This document shows, one piece after another, positions 43,273 to 52,344 of a stretch of DNA of 64,000 nucleotides (the first letter of the stretch is position 1; each line of letters starts with the position of its first letter). The stretch comes from Collinsella tanakaei. GTDB taxonomy: Bacteria > Actinomycetota > Coriobacteriia > Coriobacteriales > Coriobacteriaceae. The notes beneath the pieces are model-generated. The model saw nothing but the letters and a program-made list of their open reading frames with translations, was not told the DNA's origin and ran no database searches. The translations under genes were made by a program, and so were the position numbers. Location: positions 186,001 to 250,000 of the forward strand of contig NZ_JACJKB010000003.1 of NCBI RefSeq assembly GCF_016900375.1, in the 5' to 3' direction.

Positions 43273-44901
43273 TTACGCCTTGGTCTCCGGCGTCAGAGCC
43301 TCGTGGGCCTCGGCGACGGCGTCGGACTTGCCGTCCTCGGGACGCTCGAGCTCCGGAATCCAATCGATGTAGGCGTCGTCCGGCGCGTTCTTGTGCGGCG
43401 AGCGCTTGGCGTAGGCCTTGACCATGGCAGCGGTCTTGGTGATGGACTGCAACGTGCCGGCGCCGGCAACGCAGCCGCCCGGGCAGGCCATGCCCTCGAG
43501 CAGGTAACCGTCGTACTTGCCCTTGATGGCGTCCTTCAGCATCTTGCGGCAGTTGTCGAGGCCCTCGGCGTTCGCGATCTTGACGATGCGCGAGGGGTCA
43601 TCGCGGTGGATGGCGTTGACCACGGCGTTGGCGACGCCGCCGGCAACGGCGAAGTTGCGGCCGTCGGTGGAGGCGACCTCGAAGTCGCTCGAGCCCTCGC
43701 CCTCAAGCTTCGTGTAGTCGATGCCCTTGGCCTCCATCATGCCCGCCATCTCCTCGAAGGTGAGCACGAAGTCGACCTCGGACTTGACGGACTTGCGCTG
43801 GGCCTCGAGCTTCTTGGCCGAGCAGGGTCCGACGAACACGATCTTGGCGTTGGGGTGCTGCTTGCGGATGAGGCGCGCGGTCAGCGTCATGGGCGTGAGG
43901 GCCATCGAGATGCAGTCGGCGTGCTCGGGGAACTCCATCTTGGCCATGACCGACCAGGCCGGGCAGCACGAGGTGCCCATGAACGGGATCTTCTCGGGGA
44001 CCTCCTTGAGGAAGTCGCCGGCCTCCTGCACGGCGCAGAGGTCGGCGCCGAGCGCGACCTCCTCCATGCCGGTGAAGCCGAGCTCCTTGAAGGCCTGGCG
44101 CAGCTTGTCGACGTTGCCCTTGCCGCCGAACTGGCCGACGAAGGCGGGCGCGACCTCGGCGATGACCTCCTGGCCATCGCGGATGGCGTGGATGACCTGG
44201 AAGATCTGGCTCTTGTCGGCGATGGCGCCGAACGGGCAGTTGACGACGCACTGACCGCAGGAGACGCACTTGTCGTAGTCGATCTTGGCGCGGCCCTGCT
44301 CATCGGAGCCGATGGCGTTCATGCCGCAGGCAGCGGCGCAGGGACGCTCGTAGTGGTGAATCGCGGAGTACGGGCACACGCTGGCGCAGCGGCCGCACTT
44401 GATGCACTTGGACTGATCGATGTGCGCCTTGCCGTTCACGAACGAGATGGCGCCCTTGGGGCAGATCTCGCGGCAGGGGTGCGCCATGCAGCCCTGGCAG
44501 GCGTCGCTCACGCGGTAGACGTTGTCCTCGCAGGCGTTGCAGGCGAAGCTGATGACGTTGATCAGCGGGGGCTCGTAGTAGGTCTCGGGCTTGGCGGCCT
44601 CGGCCACGCCCTCGGAGAGCATGGCGGGCTTGTCCACACCCTGCAGCGGCAGGCCCATCGCCAGGCGGATGCGCTCGCCCACGACGGCGCGCTCGATCAG
44701 CACGCTCTCGCGGTAGGTGGCAACGTCGCCTGGGATGATCTCGTAGGGAAGGTTGTCGACCCAGCCGTAATCGTCGGTGTCGACGATGCCGTCTCCATCG
44801 ACGTCCACGCCGCCTTGGTAGGCGATGCGCGCGACCTCCCTGAACACGGTACGACGAATCTTGGTGAGGTTGGTATTCACCCCACGCATGGCGTTACTCA
44901 T
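43273..44901 (-). CDS. [FeFe]-hydrogenase-like iron-sulfur protein, probable group B
   Basis: A 542-residue protein with several ferredoxin-type Cys clusters (CNACEDN, CQGCMAHPCREIC, CIKCGRCASVC, CVSCGQCVVNC), then the H-cluster domain. H-cluster motifs are GTSCCPAW (L1), VGPCSAKKLEA (L2) and EGMACPGGCVAGAG (L3). Having GPCSAKK rather than MPCTAKK, and GAG rather than GGG, points to group B rather than classical group A enzymes. It would oxidise or form H2 in the cytoplasm or act as a sensor. Maturases HydEFG are not in the window. Confidence 0.85.
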   Translation of the reverse strand: MSNAMRGVNTNLTKIRRTVFREVARIAYQGGVDVDGDGIVDTDDYGWVDNLPYEIIPGDVATYRESVLIERAVVGERIRLAMGLPLQGVDKPAMLSEGVAEAAKPETYYEPPLINVISFACNACEDNVYRVSDACQGCMAHPCREICPKGAISFVNGKAHIDQSKCIKCGRCASVCPYSAIHHYERPCAAACGMNAIGSDEQGRAKIDYDKCVSCGQCVVNCPFGAIADKSQIFQVIHAIRDGQEVIAEVAPAFVGQFGGKGNVDKLRQAFKELGFTGMEEVALGADLCAVQEAGDFLKEVPEKIPFMGTSCCPAWSVMAKMEFPEHADCISMALTPMTLTARLIRKQHPNAKIVFVGPCSAKKLEAQRKSVKSEVDFVLTFEEMAGMMEAKGIDYTKLEGEGSSDFEVASTDGRNFAVAGGVANAVVNAIHRDDPSRIVKIANAEGLDNCRKMLKDAIKGKYDGYLLEGMACPGGCVAGAGTLQSITKTAAMVKAYAKRSPHKNAPDDAYIDWIPELERPEDGKSDAVAEAHEALTPETKA

Positions 44902-45069
44902 ATCGATGTCCCCTCTTCGGACGTTTATCAGGCACCGCCCATTTTATAATCAGTCGAGCTGGTTTGTCCGCATATTGATACGCTCTGTTGCAAATTAATG
45001 CACTGAATGAGCACCCATAAGGTTCATACTCAGTATCGGTTATCACTAACGGCATCGAAAGGAACACCC

Positions 45070-46155
45070 ATGCTGAACTCCTCCGACATCGTGCGCCAAC
45101 CGATGAATCGCCGCTCGTTCGTGGCCGCCGCCGGCCTCGGCATCGCCTCGATCACCGCCGCGCTCGCCGGCTGCTCCGGCAGCACCGACGCTACCGGCAG
45201 CACGACCGGATCGGCCGCGCCCGCAGGCAGCGCCGGCAGCGCCGCCGCCACCGAGGGCGTCGAGGTCCGCGTCGCCTCCCTCAAGGGCCCGACCTCCATC
45301 GGCCTGGTCACCTTCATGGACCAGGCGAAGAACCCCGACATGTTCACCAACAGCTACGACTTCCAGATCATGACGGCCGCCGACGAGATCCTGCCCCTGG
45401 TCATCAAGGGCGACATCGACATCGCGCTCATCCCGGCCAACGCCGCCTCGGTGCTGTACAACAAGACCGAGGGCGGCATCGTGTGCCTGGATATCAACAC
45501 GCTCGGCGTTCTCTCCGTGGTGACGGGCGACACTTCCGTGGCGAGCTTCGCGGACCTCGCCGGCCGCACCGTCTACCTCACCGGCAAGGGCACCACACCC
45601 GAATACACCATGAACTACCTGCTCGACGCCGCCGGCATCGCCGACTCCGTCACCCTGGAGTTCAAGAGCGAGGCCGCCGAGGTCGTGAGCGTACTCGCCG
45701 CCGACCCTGCCGCCGTGGGCGTGCTGCCCCAGCCGTTCGTGACGGCTGCGCTCACCAAGAACGAGGCGCTTTCCGCGCCGATCGACCTGAACGACGTGTG
45801 GACCGAGTACTCCGCCGAGGGCAGCCAGATGGTGACGGGCGTCACCATCGCCCGCCGCGCCTTCGCCGAGGAGCACGAGCAGGCCATCGCGGAATTCGTG
45901 ATCTCCCAGACCGCATCGGTCGAGACCGTCAACGACGACCCCGAGACGGCCGCGCCCCTGGTGGTCGAGGCCGGCATCATCGACGCCGAGCCCGTTGCCG
46001 CCAAGGCCATCCCCAACTGCCACCTCGTGTGCATGACGGGTGAGGAGATGACCGAGGCGCTCTCGGGCTACCTCGACGTGCTCCACAACGCCGACCCGTC
46101 CTCCGTCGGCGGCGCCCTGCCCGAGACCGATTTCTACTACACCATCGACGAGTAG
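45070..46155 (+). CDS. ABC transporter substrate-binding lipoprotein (NitT/TauT-like)
   Basis: A 361-residue binding protein. The N-terminus has a twin-arginine-type signal NRRSFVAAAGLGIASITAA and a lipobox LAGC, so it is an exported lipoprotein. The mature part (PTSIGLVTFMDQA, ADEILPLVIKGDIDIALIP, LYNKTEGGIV) resembles NitT/TauT/thiamine-precursor binding proteins. The ATG at 45070 has AAAGGA upstream. It is the first gene of a two-gene ABC operon, divergent from the hydrogenase. Confidence 0.88.
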   Translation: MLNSSDIVRQPMNRRSFVAAAGLGIASITAALAGCSGSTDATGSTTGSAAPAGSAGSAAATEGVEVRVASLKGPTSIGLVTFMDQAKNPDMFTNSYDFQIMTAADEILPLVIKGDIDIALIPANAASVLYNKTEGGIVCLDINTLGVLSVVTGDTSVASFADLAGRTVYLTGKGTTPEYTMNYLLDAAGIADSVTLEFKSEAAEVVSVLAADPAAVGVLPQPFVTAALTKNEALSAPIDLNDVWTEYSAEGSQMVTGVTIARRAFAEEHEQAIAEFVISQTASVETVNDDPETAAPLVVEAGIIDAEPVAAKAIPNCHLVCMTGEEMTEALSGYLDVLHNADPSSVGGALPETDFYYTIDE

Positions 46156-46161
46156 CCCAGC

Positions 46162-46192
46162 CCGCCCGGGAACCCTCAGGGCTCCCGGGCGG
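46162..46192 (+). terminator. Intercistronic hairpin
   Basis: CCGCCCGGGAACCC and GGGCTCCCGGGCGG form a stem (one mismatch) around TCA, between the binding-protein and permease genes. With no T run, it more likely stabilises the upstream message or causes partial read-through. Confidence 0.6.
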
Positions 46193-46206
46193 CAGCTTGA
46201 GACGCC

Positions 46207-47589
46207 ATGAAGAACAGCGCATCGAACAACCGAATGGGACGCCTGGCATCCGGCGCGCTTGCCGCCCTCTTTTGGATCGCGGTCTGGCAGCTCGCCAGCA
46301 TGATCATTGCCAGCGAGTTCATCCTCGCCGGTCCCCTCGATGCGCTCGCCGCCCTTGTGCGCCTCGTTCCGACCGCCGACTTCTGGGCGCAGGTCGGCTT
46401 TTCCGCCGTGCGCATCGTGTGCGGCACGGCCGCGGGCTACGCGCTCGCCATCGCGCTCGCGGCCCTCTCGTGGCGCTCGCGCATCGTACGCGCCCTCGTG
46501 TCGCCTGCGCTCTCGGCCATCAAGGGCACACCGGTCGCCTGCGTGGTCGTCGTGCTGCTCATCTGGTTCGGCTCGCGCAACGTGAGCGCCATCGCGGTCT
46601 TCCTCATGGCGCTTCCCGGCGTGTACTTCCCCGTGCTCAAGGGCCTCGAGGAGCTCGACCCCCACATGGACGAGCTCATGCGCCTCTACCGCGCGGGTAC
46701 GCCCACGCGCCTGCTCGCCCTCTGCGTCCCCGGCGTGCTCCCCTACCTGCTGTCGGCCAGCGCCACTGTGCTCTCCATGGGTTGGAAGGCCGGCGTTGCC
46801 GCCGAGCTCATCGGCGTTCCCACCGGATCGATTGGGGAGCGCATCTACCAGGCGAAACTCCTGCTGGAGACAGCCGACCTGTTTGCCTGGACCATCGCCA
46901 TCGTCGCCATCGCCTGGGTCTTCGAGCGGGCCGCCCTCGCCCTTATGCGCGTCATCTGGCCCACTGCGGGCAGGCTCGCTGCCGCCCATGCATCGTGCGG
47001 AAGCCGCGCTGCGGATGCGCACGGCGGGGTATGCGCGCAAAAGCTCGTCGTCGGCCACGATGGCGTCGCCGCATGCGGCGCGATCGACCTCGACCTCGCC
47101 TCCGGAGATATCCTCTGTCTGCTCGGCGCTTCGGGCGCCGGCAAGACGACGTTGCTCCACACGGTCGCCGGGCTTATCGCCCCGCTCGAGGGCAGCCTGC
47201 ACATCGATGCCGCCGCGCGTTTTTCGGCAGTGTTTCAGGAGAGCCGCTTGATCGACGACCTCACCCCTGTGGAGAACATCGCCCTGTTTGCCGCCGACGG
47301 CGCCGACGTGCGCGCGCTCGCCTCGGAGCTGCTGCCCGAGCAGGCGCTCGATGCCCCCGTGCGCGAGCTCTCCGGCGGCCAGCGCAGGCGCGTCGAGCTC
47401 GTCCGCGCCCTGGCGGCGCCCTCCGACATCGTGCTGCTCGACGAGCCCTTCACGGGTCTGGATGCGAACACGCACGCGCGGGCCCTCTCCTTCATCGCGC
47501 GGCACCGCGACGGCCGCACCATCCTGCTCAGCACCCACGACGAGCAGGATCCCTCCGTACTTGACGCCCGCGTCGCGCGCCTGAGGTAA
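46207..47589 (+). CDS. ABC transporter permease-ATPase fusion
   Basis: A 460-residue single chain joining a BPD_transp-type permease (residues 1-255, about six helices, with the EAA-like loop LYRAGTPTRLLALCVPGVLPYL) to an ATP-binding domain (about 275-460). Walker A is LGASGAGKTTLLH, the signature LSGGQRRRVELVRAL, Walker B IVLLDEPFTGLD, and the switch His is in LLSTHDEQ. In most NitT/TauT-type systems these are separate genes. The substrate is unknown. Its stop is 16 bases from the convergent methyltransferase gene. Confidence 0.88.
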   Translation: MKNSASNNRMGRLASGALAALFWIAVWQLASMIIASEFILAGPLDALAALVRLVPTADFWAQVGFSAVRIVCGTAAGYALAIALAALSWRSRIVRALVSPALSAIKGTPVACVVVVLLIWFGSRNVSAIAVFLMALPGVYFPVLKGLEELDPHMDELMRLYRAGTPTRLLALCVPGVLPYLLSASATVLSMGWKAGVAAELIGVPTGSIGERIYQAKLLLETADLFAWTIAIVAIAWVFERAALALMRVIWPTAGRLAAAHASCGSRAADAHGGVCAQKLVVGHDGVAACGAIDLDLASGDILCLLGASGAGKTTLLHTVAGLIAPLEGSLHIDAAARFSAVFQESRLIDDLTPVENIALFAADGADVRALASELLPEQALDAPVRELSGGQRRRVELVRALAAPSDIVLLDEPFTGLDANTHARALSFIARHRDGRTILLSTHDEQDPSVLDARVARLR

Positions 47590-47605
47590 AACCCCTGTCC
47601 CGATT

Positions 47606-48283
47606 TCACCTCCCCTGAGGTGCGTACTCCCAGATGGTGTAGGTCTGGGGGCAGCCGTAGATACGCACCGCGACACCCGTCTGGGGACGGTAATCCTGGA
47701 TGCTCCCCTGAGCGAGCGCGCGCCAGCCCTGCCTCCCCATGTAGGAATACTGCTCGCCGTTATCCGACATGTGCATGACTGTGACGGGGCCTGCAGCCTC
47801 GCGCTCGAGCTTCTCGATAAACTGCACGAGGACCGCCGTGTCGAACGGGTTGAACAGGTAGATGTGCGTGTAGCCGCCGAGCGGCTCGTCGAGCACGCTC
47901 GCGCAGTGGACCTCGAGGTTCGCCCGGCCTCTCGTCCAGCCCTGCGCATAGCGCGCCAGCTCGGAATCGAGTTCGATGCCGGTCGCGCGAACGCCCGGCA
48001 GCTCTTCTGCAACGTAGGCGAGCACACGCCCCCTGCCGCACCCGACATCGAGCAGATGCGATGCTGGCGCGAACGTCACCTGCGAGAAGAGCTCCTCGAG
48101 CACGAAATACGGCGTGGCGGTGGGATCGTGGGCGCCGAGGTCGGCCAAGCGGGTAGCCTCGTCGCAGGCTAACGGAACACCGCAGGCGAGCACATCGCGC
48201 CGCACGTCGGCGGCGTGCAGTTGCTCGGCGTTTACGATGCGCGGCGCACGCACCCTTCGTACCATCCCGGGATGCTCCGGCAT
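47606..48283 (-). CDS. Class I SAM-dependent methyltransferase
   Basis: A 225-residue protein with the SAM-binding motif HLLDVGCGRGRVLAYV and ATGIELDSEL, then YLFNPFDTAVL and VMHMSDNGEQYSY. The substrate is not evident. It starts MPEHPGMVRRVR with GAGGAGG upstream, only 18 bases from the SOS-box-like palindrome it shares with the divergent helicase gene. Confidence 0.78.
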   Translation of the reverse strand: MPEHPGMVRRVRAPRIVNAEQLHAADVRRDVLACGVPLACDEATRLADLGAHDPTATPYFVLEELFSQVTFAPASHLLDVGCGRGRVLAYVAEELPGVRATGIELDSELARYAQGWTRGRANLEVHCASVLDEPLGGYTHIYLFNPFDTAVLVQFIEKLEREAAGPVTVMHMSDNGEQYSYMGRQGWRALAQGSIQDYRPQTGVAVRIYGCPQTYTIWEYAPQGR

Positions 48284-48300
48284 GCGGCCTCCTCTCTATA

Positions 48301-48328
48301 GAACATATGTTCTTGTTTATGGTACCAT
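48301..48328. promoter_or_regulatory. LexA/SOS-box-like operator and promoter of the helicase gene
   Basis: GAACATATGTTC (48301-48312) is a perfect GAAC-N4-GTTC palindrome. On the plus strand TTGTTTATGG then TACCAT follows, the same ten-base spacing and TATGG-TA ending as the TerB promoter at 38149. It also lies directly before the ribosome site of the divergent methyltransferase. Confidence 0.65.
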
Positions 48329-48411
48329 ACCGTCACCGGAAGGAAGCGTCCTTCCGGGTTTACGGCAAGGCGCACCCGCCCTGCCGACACCACGAGCGAA
48401 TGGAGGGGCGC

Positions 48412-50862
48412 ATGAGCGTGTTCGACCGATACGCGCCGTTCGTGCAGGACTTCATCTACGCCCATGGTTGGGACAACCTGCGCTCCATCCAGGTTGCCGC
48501 GGCGGACGCCATCTTCAACACCGATGAGAACGTTCTGCTCACCGGGCAGACCGCATCGGGCAAGACCGAGGCGGCGTTCTTCCCCATCCTCACCCAGTTT
48601 TGGGAGGACCCGCCCGCCACGGTGGGCGCCCTCTACATCGGTCCGCTCAAGGCCCTGATCAACGACCAGTTCTACCGCCTGAACGACCTGTGCGAAGAGG
48701 CGCATATCCCCGTCTGGCACTGGCACGGGGATGTCGCCTCGTCGCATAAGCGAAAGCTCATGAAGCAGCCGTCGGGCATCCTGCAGATCACCCCGGAATC
48801 GCTCGAGGCGCTGCTGCTTCACAAGCACAGCTCCGTGGGAAGGCTCTTCGGCGACCTGCGGTTCGTGGTCATCGACGAGGTCCATTCGCTGTTGCGCGGC
48901 GACCGCGGTGGGCAGACCCTCTGCCTGATCGAGCGCCTTTCGCGCATGGCCGGGGTGAACCCGCGGCGCATCGGCCTGTCCGCCACCATCGGCGAGCCCG
49001 AGCGCACCGGAGCCTTCCTCTCGGCGGGCACGGGGCGCGGCTGCATCATCCCCCGCTTCGAGGAGCCGCGCCGCGTGTGGCGCCTGTCCATGGAGCATTT
49101 CTACATCACCGGCCCGCAGGCCACCGAGCGCGCGCGGCAGAACGCCGGCCCCGTCGAGGCGGAGGTCGTGAGCTGCGAGCGCCTGGAGCCCGGGGCGCCC
49201 ACCATCGACGACCTGCTCGCACGCGCCGCAACGGGCGATGACGGCAAGCAGGCGCTCGCGCCCGCAAGGCCGCTCCCCGGCCCCGCGGCGCCCGAATCCG
49301 AAAGCGCCTGCCCGGATGCCGATGCGCCATCCGGGCCCGAGGTCTCCATCCCGCATGTCAGCGAGACGGAGCTCATGGCGCCCACGGACACGGCTCCGCG
49401 CGATGCCGACCCCGGCCTCGGCTACATCTTCGAGCACACGCGCGGCCGCAAGTGCCTCGTCTTCGTGAACTCGCGCGAGGAGGCGGAGGCGGTGTGCACG
49501 GTGTTGCGGCAGTACTGCGAGGCCAACGGCGAGGCGGATCGGTTCCTGATCCATCACGGCAACCTGTCGGCCTCCTACCGCCAGACCGCCGAGGAGCTCA
49601 TGCGCGACGAGGAGCAGGCACTCACGACGGTGACCACCGCCACGCTCGAGCTCGGTATCGACATCGGCCGGCTCGAGCGCGCCTTCCAGATCGACGCACC
49701 GTTCACGGTGTCTTCGTTCCTGCAGCGCATGGGCCGCACCGGCCGGCGCGACCTTCCGCCCGAGATGCACTTCGTCATGCGCGAGGAGCAGCCCGAGCCC
49801 CGCGCGATGCTGCCCGAGACCATCCCGTGGAAGCTGCTGCAGGGCATCGCGCTCGTCCAGCTCTATCGCGAGGAAAAGTGGGTGGAGCCGCCGCGACTCG
49901 ACCGGCTGCCCTACAGCTTGCTCTATCACCAGGTCATGGCGACGCTTGCCGGCTGCGGCGAGCTCACGCCGGCAGAGCTTGCCAACCGCGTGCTCACGCT
50001 CGCCTACTTCCATCGCGTGTCGGCGGACGACCTGCGGGTGCTGCTGCGCCATCTCATCGAGACCGACCACGTCGAACGCACCGAGTCCGGCGGCCTCATC
50101 GTGGGAATAGCCGGCGAGCGCATCACGAACTCGTTCAAGTTCTACGCCGTGTTCCAGGAGAACGAGGAGTTCACGGTGCGCTCAGAGTCAGCTGAGCTCG
50201 GCACGATCGTCAACCCGCCGCCCGCCGGCGAGCGCATCGCCATCGCCGGCCACTGCTGGATCGTGGAGGAGGTCGACTGGAAGCGCCATCTGGTGTACTG
50301 CACCCAGGTCAAGGGGCGCGTGCCGGCGTACTTCGGCGACTGCCCGGGCGATATCGATACGCGCATCCTCGAGCGCATGCGCCAGGCGCTCACCGAGCGA
50401 TGCGGCTACCCCTACCTCATGGCGAACGCGCGAGCCCGCCTTGCGCAGGCGCGTCACGTGGCAGAGAACTCCCGGCTCGTGGAGCGCCCGCTCATCAACC
50501 TGGGCGGCGACACCTGGGCCCTGCTGCCGTGGCTCGGAAGCTACGCCTTCTTGGCGCTTGAGCGCCTGCTCAAGATCAAGTGCGCCGGCGAGCTCGGGCT
50601 CAAGGGCCTCGATCCGTCGCGCCCCTACTTCATGCAGTTCCGCATGAAGGCCGACGAGGAGACGTTCTACCAGGTGGTGGCCGACGAGGCGGAAAAGGAC
50701 TTCGACCCCATCGAGCTCGTGTACCCCGGAGAGGTTCCGTACTTCGACAAGTACGACGAGCTGCTGCCCGCCGAGCTTGTGCGCAAGGGGTTCGCGGAGG
50801 GCGTGCTCGACATCGACGGCATGCGCGAGCGCGTCATCAGCTGGCGCGACAGCTGGTGCTAA
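48412..50862 (+). CDS. Lhr-like DEAD/DEAH-box helicase
   Basis: An 816-residue superfamily 2 helicase. Motif I is LLTGQTASGKTEAAF, Ia IGPLKALINDQF, II VVIDEVHSLLRGDRGGQ, III GLSATIG, and VI FLQRMGRTGRRD. A low-complexity Ala/Pro-rich insert (about residues 265-325) separates the two RecA lobes. The C-terminal half is of the Lhr/YprA-associated kind. The ATG has GGAGGGG upstream. Such helicases recur beside TerB_N and DUF2791 genes; here they are 7 kb apart but share promoter architecture. Confidence 0.85.
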   Translation: MSVFDRYAPFVQDFIYAHGWDNLRSIQVAAADAIFNTDENVLLTGQTASGKTEAAFFPILTQFWEDPPATVGALYIGPLKALINDQFYRLNDLCEEAHIPVWHWHGDVASSHKRKLMKQPSGILQITPESLEALLLHKHSSVGRLFGDLRFVVIDEVHSLLRGDRGGQTLCLIERLSRMAGVNPRRIGLSATIGEPERTGAFLSAGTGRGCIIPRFEEPRRVWRLSMEHFYITGPQATERARQNAGPVEAEVVSCERLEPGAPTIDDLLARAATGDDGKQALAPARPLPGPAAPESESACPDADAPSGPEVSIPHVSETELMAPTDTAPRDADPGLGYIFEHTRGRKCLVFVNSREEAEAVCTVLRQYCEANGEADRFLIHHGNLSASYRQTAEELMRDEEQALTTVTTATLELGIDIGRLERAFQIDAPFTVSSFLQRMGRTGRRDLPPEMHFVMREEQPEPRAMLPETIPWKLLQGIALVQLYREEKWVEPPRLDRLPYSLLYHQVMATLAGCGELTPAELANRVLTLAYFHRVSADDLRVLLRHLIETDHVERTESGGLIVGIAGERITNSFKFYAVFQENEEFTVRSESAELGTIVNPPPAGERIAIAGHCWIVEEVDWKRHLVYCTQVKGRVPAYFGDCPGDIDTRILERMRQALTERCGYPYLMANARARLAQARHVAENSRLVERPLINLGGDTWALLPWLGSYAFLALERLLKIKCAGELGLKGLDPSRPYFMQFRMKADEETFYQVVADEAEKDFDPIELVYPGEVPYFDKYDELLPAELVRKGFAEGVLDIDGMRERVISWRDSWC

Positions 50863-50912
50863 GCCGAAGAGTGGAGCTGGGCGCTTCCCTTGCCCCTCGC
50901 CGGTCCGGCCGC

Positions 50913-50944
50913 GGGTGGCCTGGCCGCGGGTGGCCAGGCCACCC
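50913..50944. terminator. Hairpin between the helicase and CapA-like genes
   Basis: A 13-bp perfect stem GGGTGGCCTGGCC/GGCCAGGCCACCC with a 6-base loop lies between convergent genes. Confidence 0.7.
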
Positions 50945-50971
50945 CAGGTGCATCGACCCGGGCAGACCATC

Positions 50972-52279
50972 CTACAGCGTGCCGCGAAGGATGCAGGAGC
51001 CGGTGTCGTACTCGGGGCCCAGAATCTGCGCCGCAAGGTCGCGGCAGTAGGCGGCCGTAAAATCGCCGCAGCCTTCCGCCCAGTGGATGGCGTTGCGCGA
51101 TGCGAGGTCCTCGGTGTACTCAGAGAGCCGATACACGCTCATGCTGGGATCGGTCGCCTTGTGCGTCACGACCGGCTCGAGTGACCATTCGACAAGCTGG
51201 CATTCGTCGCCGCGCTTCGCGAACACGAGCTTCGCCATGCCGCCGAGCATGCGCGGCTTCTCGATCTGCCACGACACGAAGTTGCCGAGCGACCAGAATA
51301 CCGGCACCCTCCGGCCGTCCGCCGCCTCGTAGATCTCGACCGGCTGCAGGACGTGCGGATGCGTGCCCAGCACGGCGTCCACACCCGCCTCGACGAGCTC
51401 TTCCGCCCAGCGCAGCTGCGGCCCGTCGGGCTCGTAGACGTACTCGGTCCCCCAGTGCACGCATGCCACCACGAAGTCCGCGCCGAGCTCCCGCGCTCGG
51501 GAAACTTCGCCCGGAAGATCGGAGTGACGCAGCATCCTGAGCGACCAGTCCTCCGCCGGCAGCGCATGGTTCGAGAACTGGGTGTAGTTGAGGATGGCGA
51601 ACGTCATGCCCTGCCGCTCGATGAGCCAGATGCGCTCCGCCTCCTCGGGCGTGTCGGCGATGCCCGGCGTGACCATCTCCGGGTGGTGCGAGCGCCAGTA
51701 CTCGAGCGTCCAGCGGATGCCGTCGAACCCATGGTCGAGCGCGTGGTTCGTCGCCCCGAGCGCCACGTCGACACCCGCTGCCACCTCGGCTTCCCCGAGC
51801 TCCTGGGGACTGTTGAAGTCCGGAAAGCTCTCGAGCCCGCGCTCCGTGCCGCCGAGCACGGTCTCCTGATTGACGATCGCGATGTCGGATTCCGAGAAAT
51901 CCTTTGCCAGGTGAGTGAAAAAGTGGTCGTAGTTGTACGTACCGTCGGAGCGCTCGCCCGACAGCCAGACGCCCTGATGAATGAGCATATCGCCCACCAT
52001 CATGAGCGTGGCGGTCGTCACGGGTACGTCGCTGTCGTACACCGTGGCAAGATAGGGCTCGATATGGCTCTCCGGCTGCTGCGATTGCAGAAGGTTATCC
52101 GGAAGGGCGCACCCGCCGAGCGAGGACGCCGAGGCGCAGGCTGCCAGCGCCACCGCGATGAGCCCGCGGCGCGAGACGACGGGCGCAGCATCGTGCGGAG
52201 CTGGTCGTGTCGGCAGGTCGCCCGGCGTTCTGTCCATGAGATCGCGCCCCAAACGGTCGAGGTGACGGGACTCCATCAT
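50972..52279 (-). CDS. CapA family lipoprotein (poly-gamma-glutamate synthesis-like phosphoesterase)
   Basis: A 435-residue exported protein of the CapA/PGA_cap family. The signal has SRRGLIAVALAACASASS and the lipobox LGGC, so it is probably a Tat lipoprotein. Catalytic-type motifs are MMVGDMLIHQG, NQETVLGG, GATNHALDHGFDG, VVACVHWGTEY and AVLGTHPHVLQP. The family is metallophosphatase-like. An alternative start is 52237. It is the last gene after elp3 and the spermidine-synthase-like gene. Confidence 0.85.
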   Translation of the reverse strand: MMESRHLDRLGRDLMDRTPGDLPTRPAPHDAAPVVSRRGLIAVALAACASASSLGGCALPDNLLQSQQPESHIEPYLATVYDSDVPVTTATLMMVGDMLIHQGVWLSGERSDGTYNYDHFFTHLAKDFSESDIAIVNQETVLGGTERGLESFPDFNSPQELGEAEVAAGVDVALGATNHALDHGFDGIRWTLEYWRSHHPEMVTPGIADTPEEAERIWLIERQGMTFAILNYTQFSNHALPAEDWSLRMLRHSDLPGEVSRARELGADFVVACVHWGTEYVYEPDGPQLRWAEELVEAGVDAVLGTHPHVLQPVEIYEAADGRRVPVFWSLGNFVSWQIEKPRMLGGMAKLVFAKRGDECQLVEWSLEPVVTHKATDPSMSVYRLSEYTEDLASRNAIHWAEGCGDFTAAYCRDLAAQILGPEYDTGSCILRGTL

Positions 52280-52344
52280 AGCAAGCGGTCGCCCGCCGTC
52301 AGCAGAGTCACCGGCAGGCAGCCGGCCTTCGCCCGCAACCGGCC

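Noticed and set aside
45046-48048. 1000-codon minus-strand frame over the ABC transporter genes
   Set aside because: Opposes three supported genes and has Arg/Gly-rich shadow composition.
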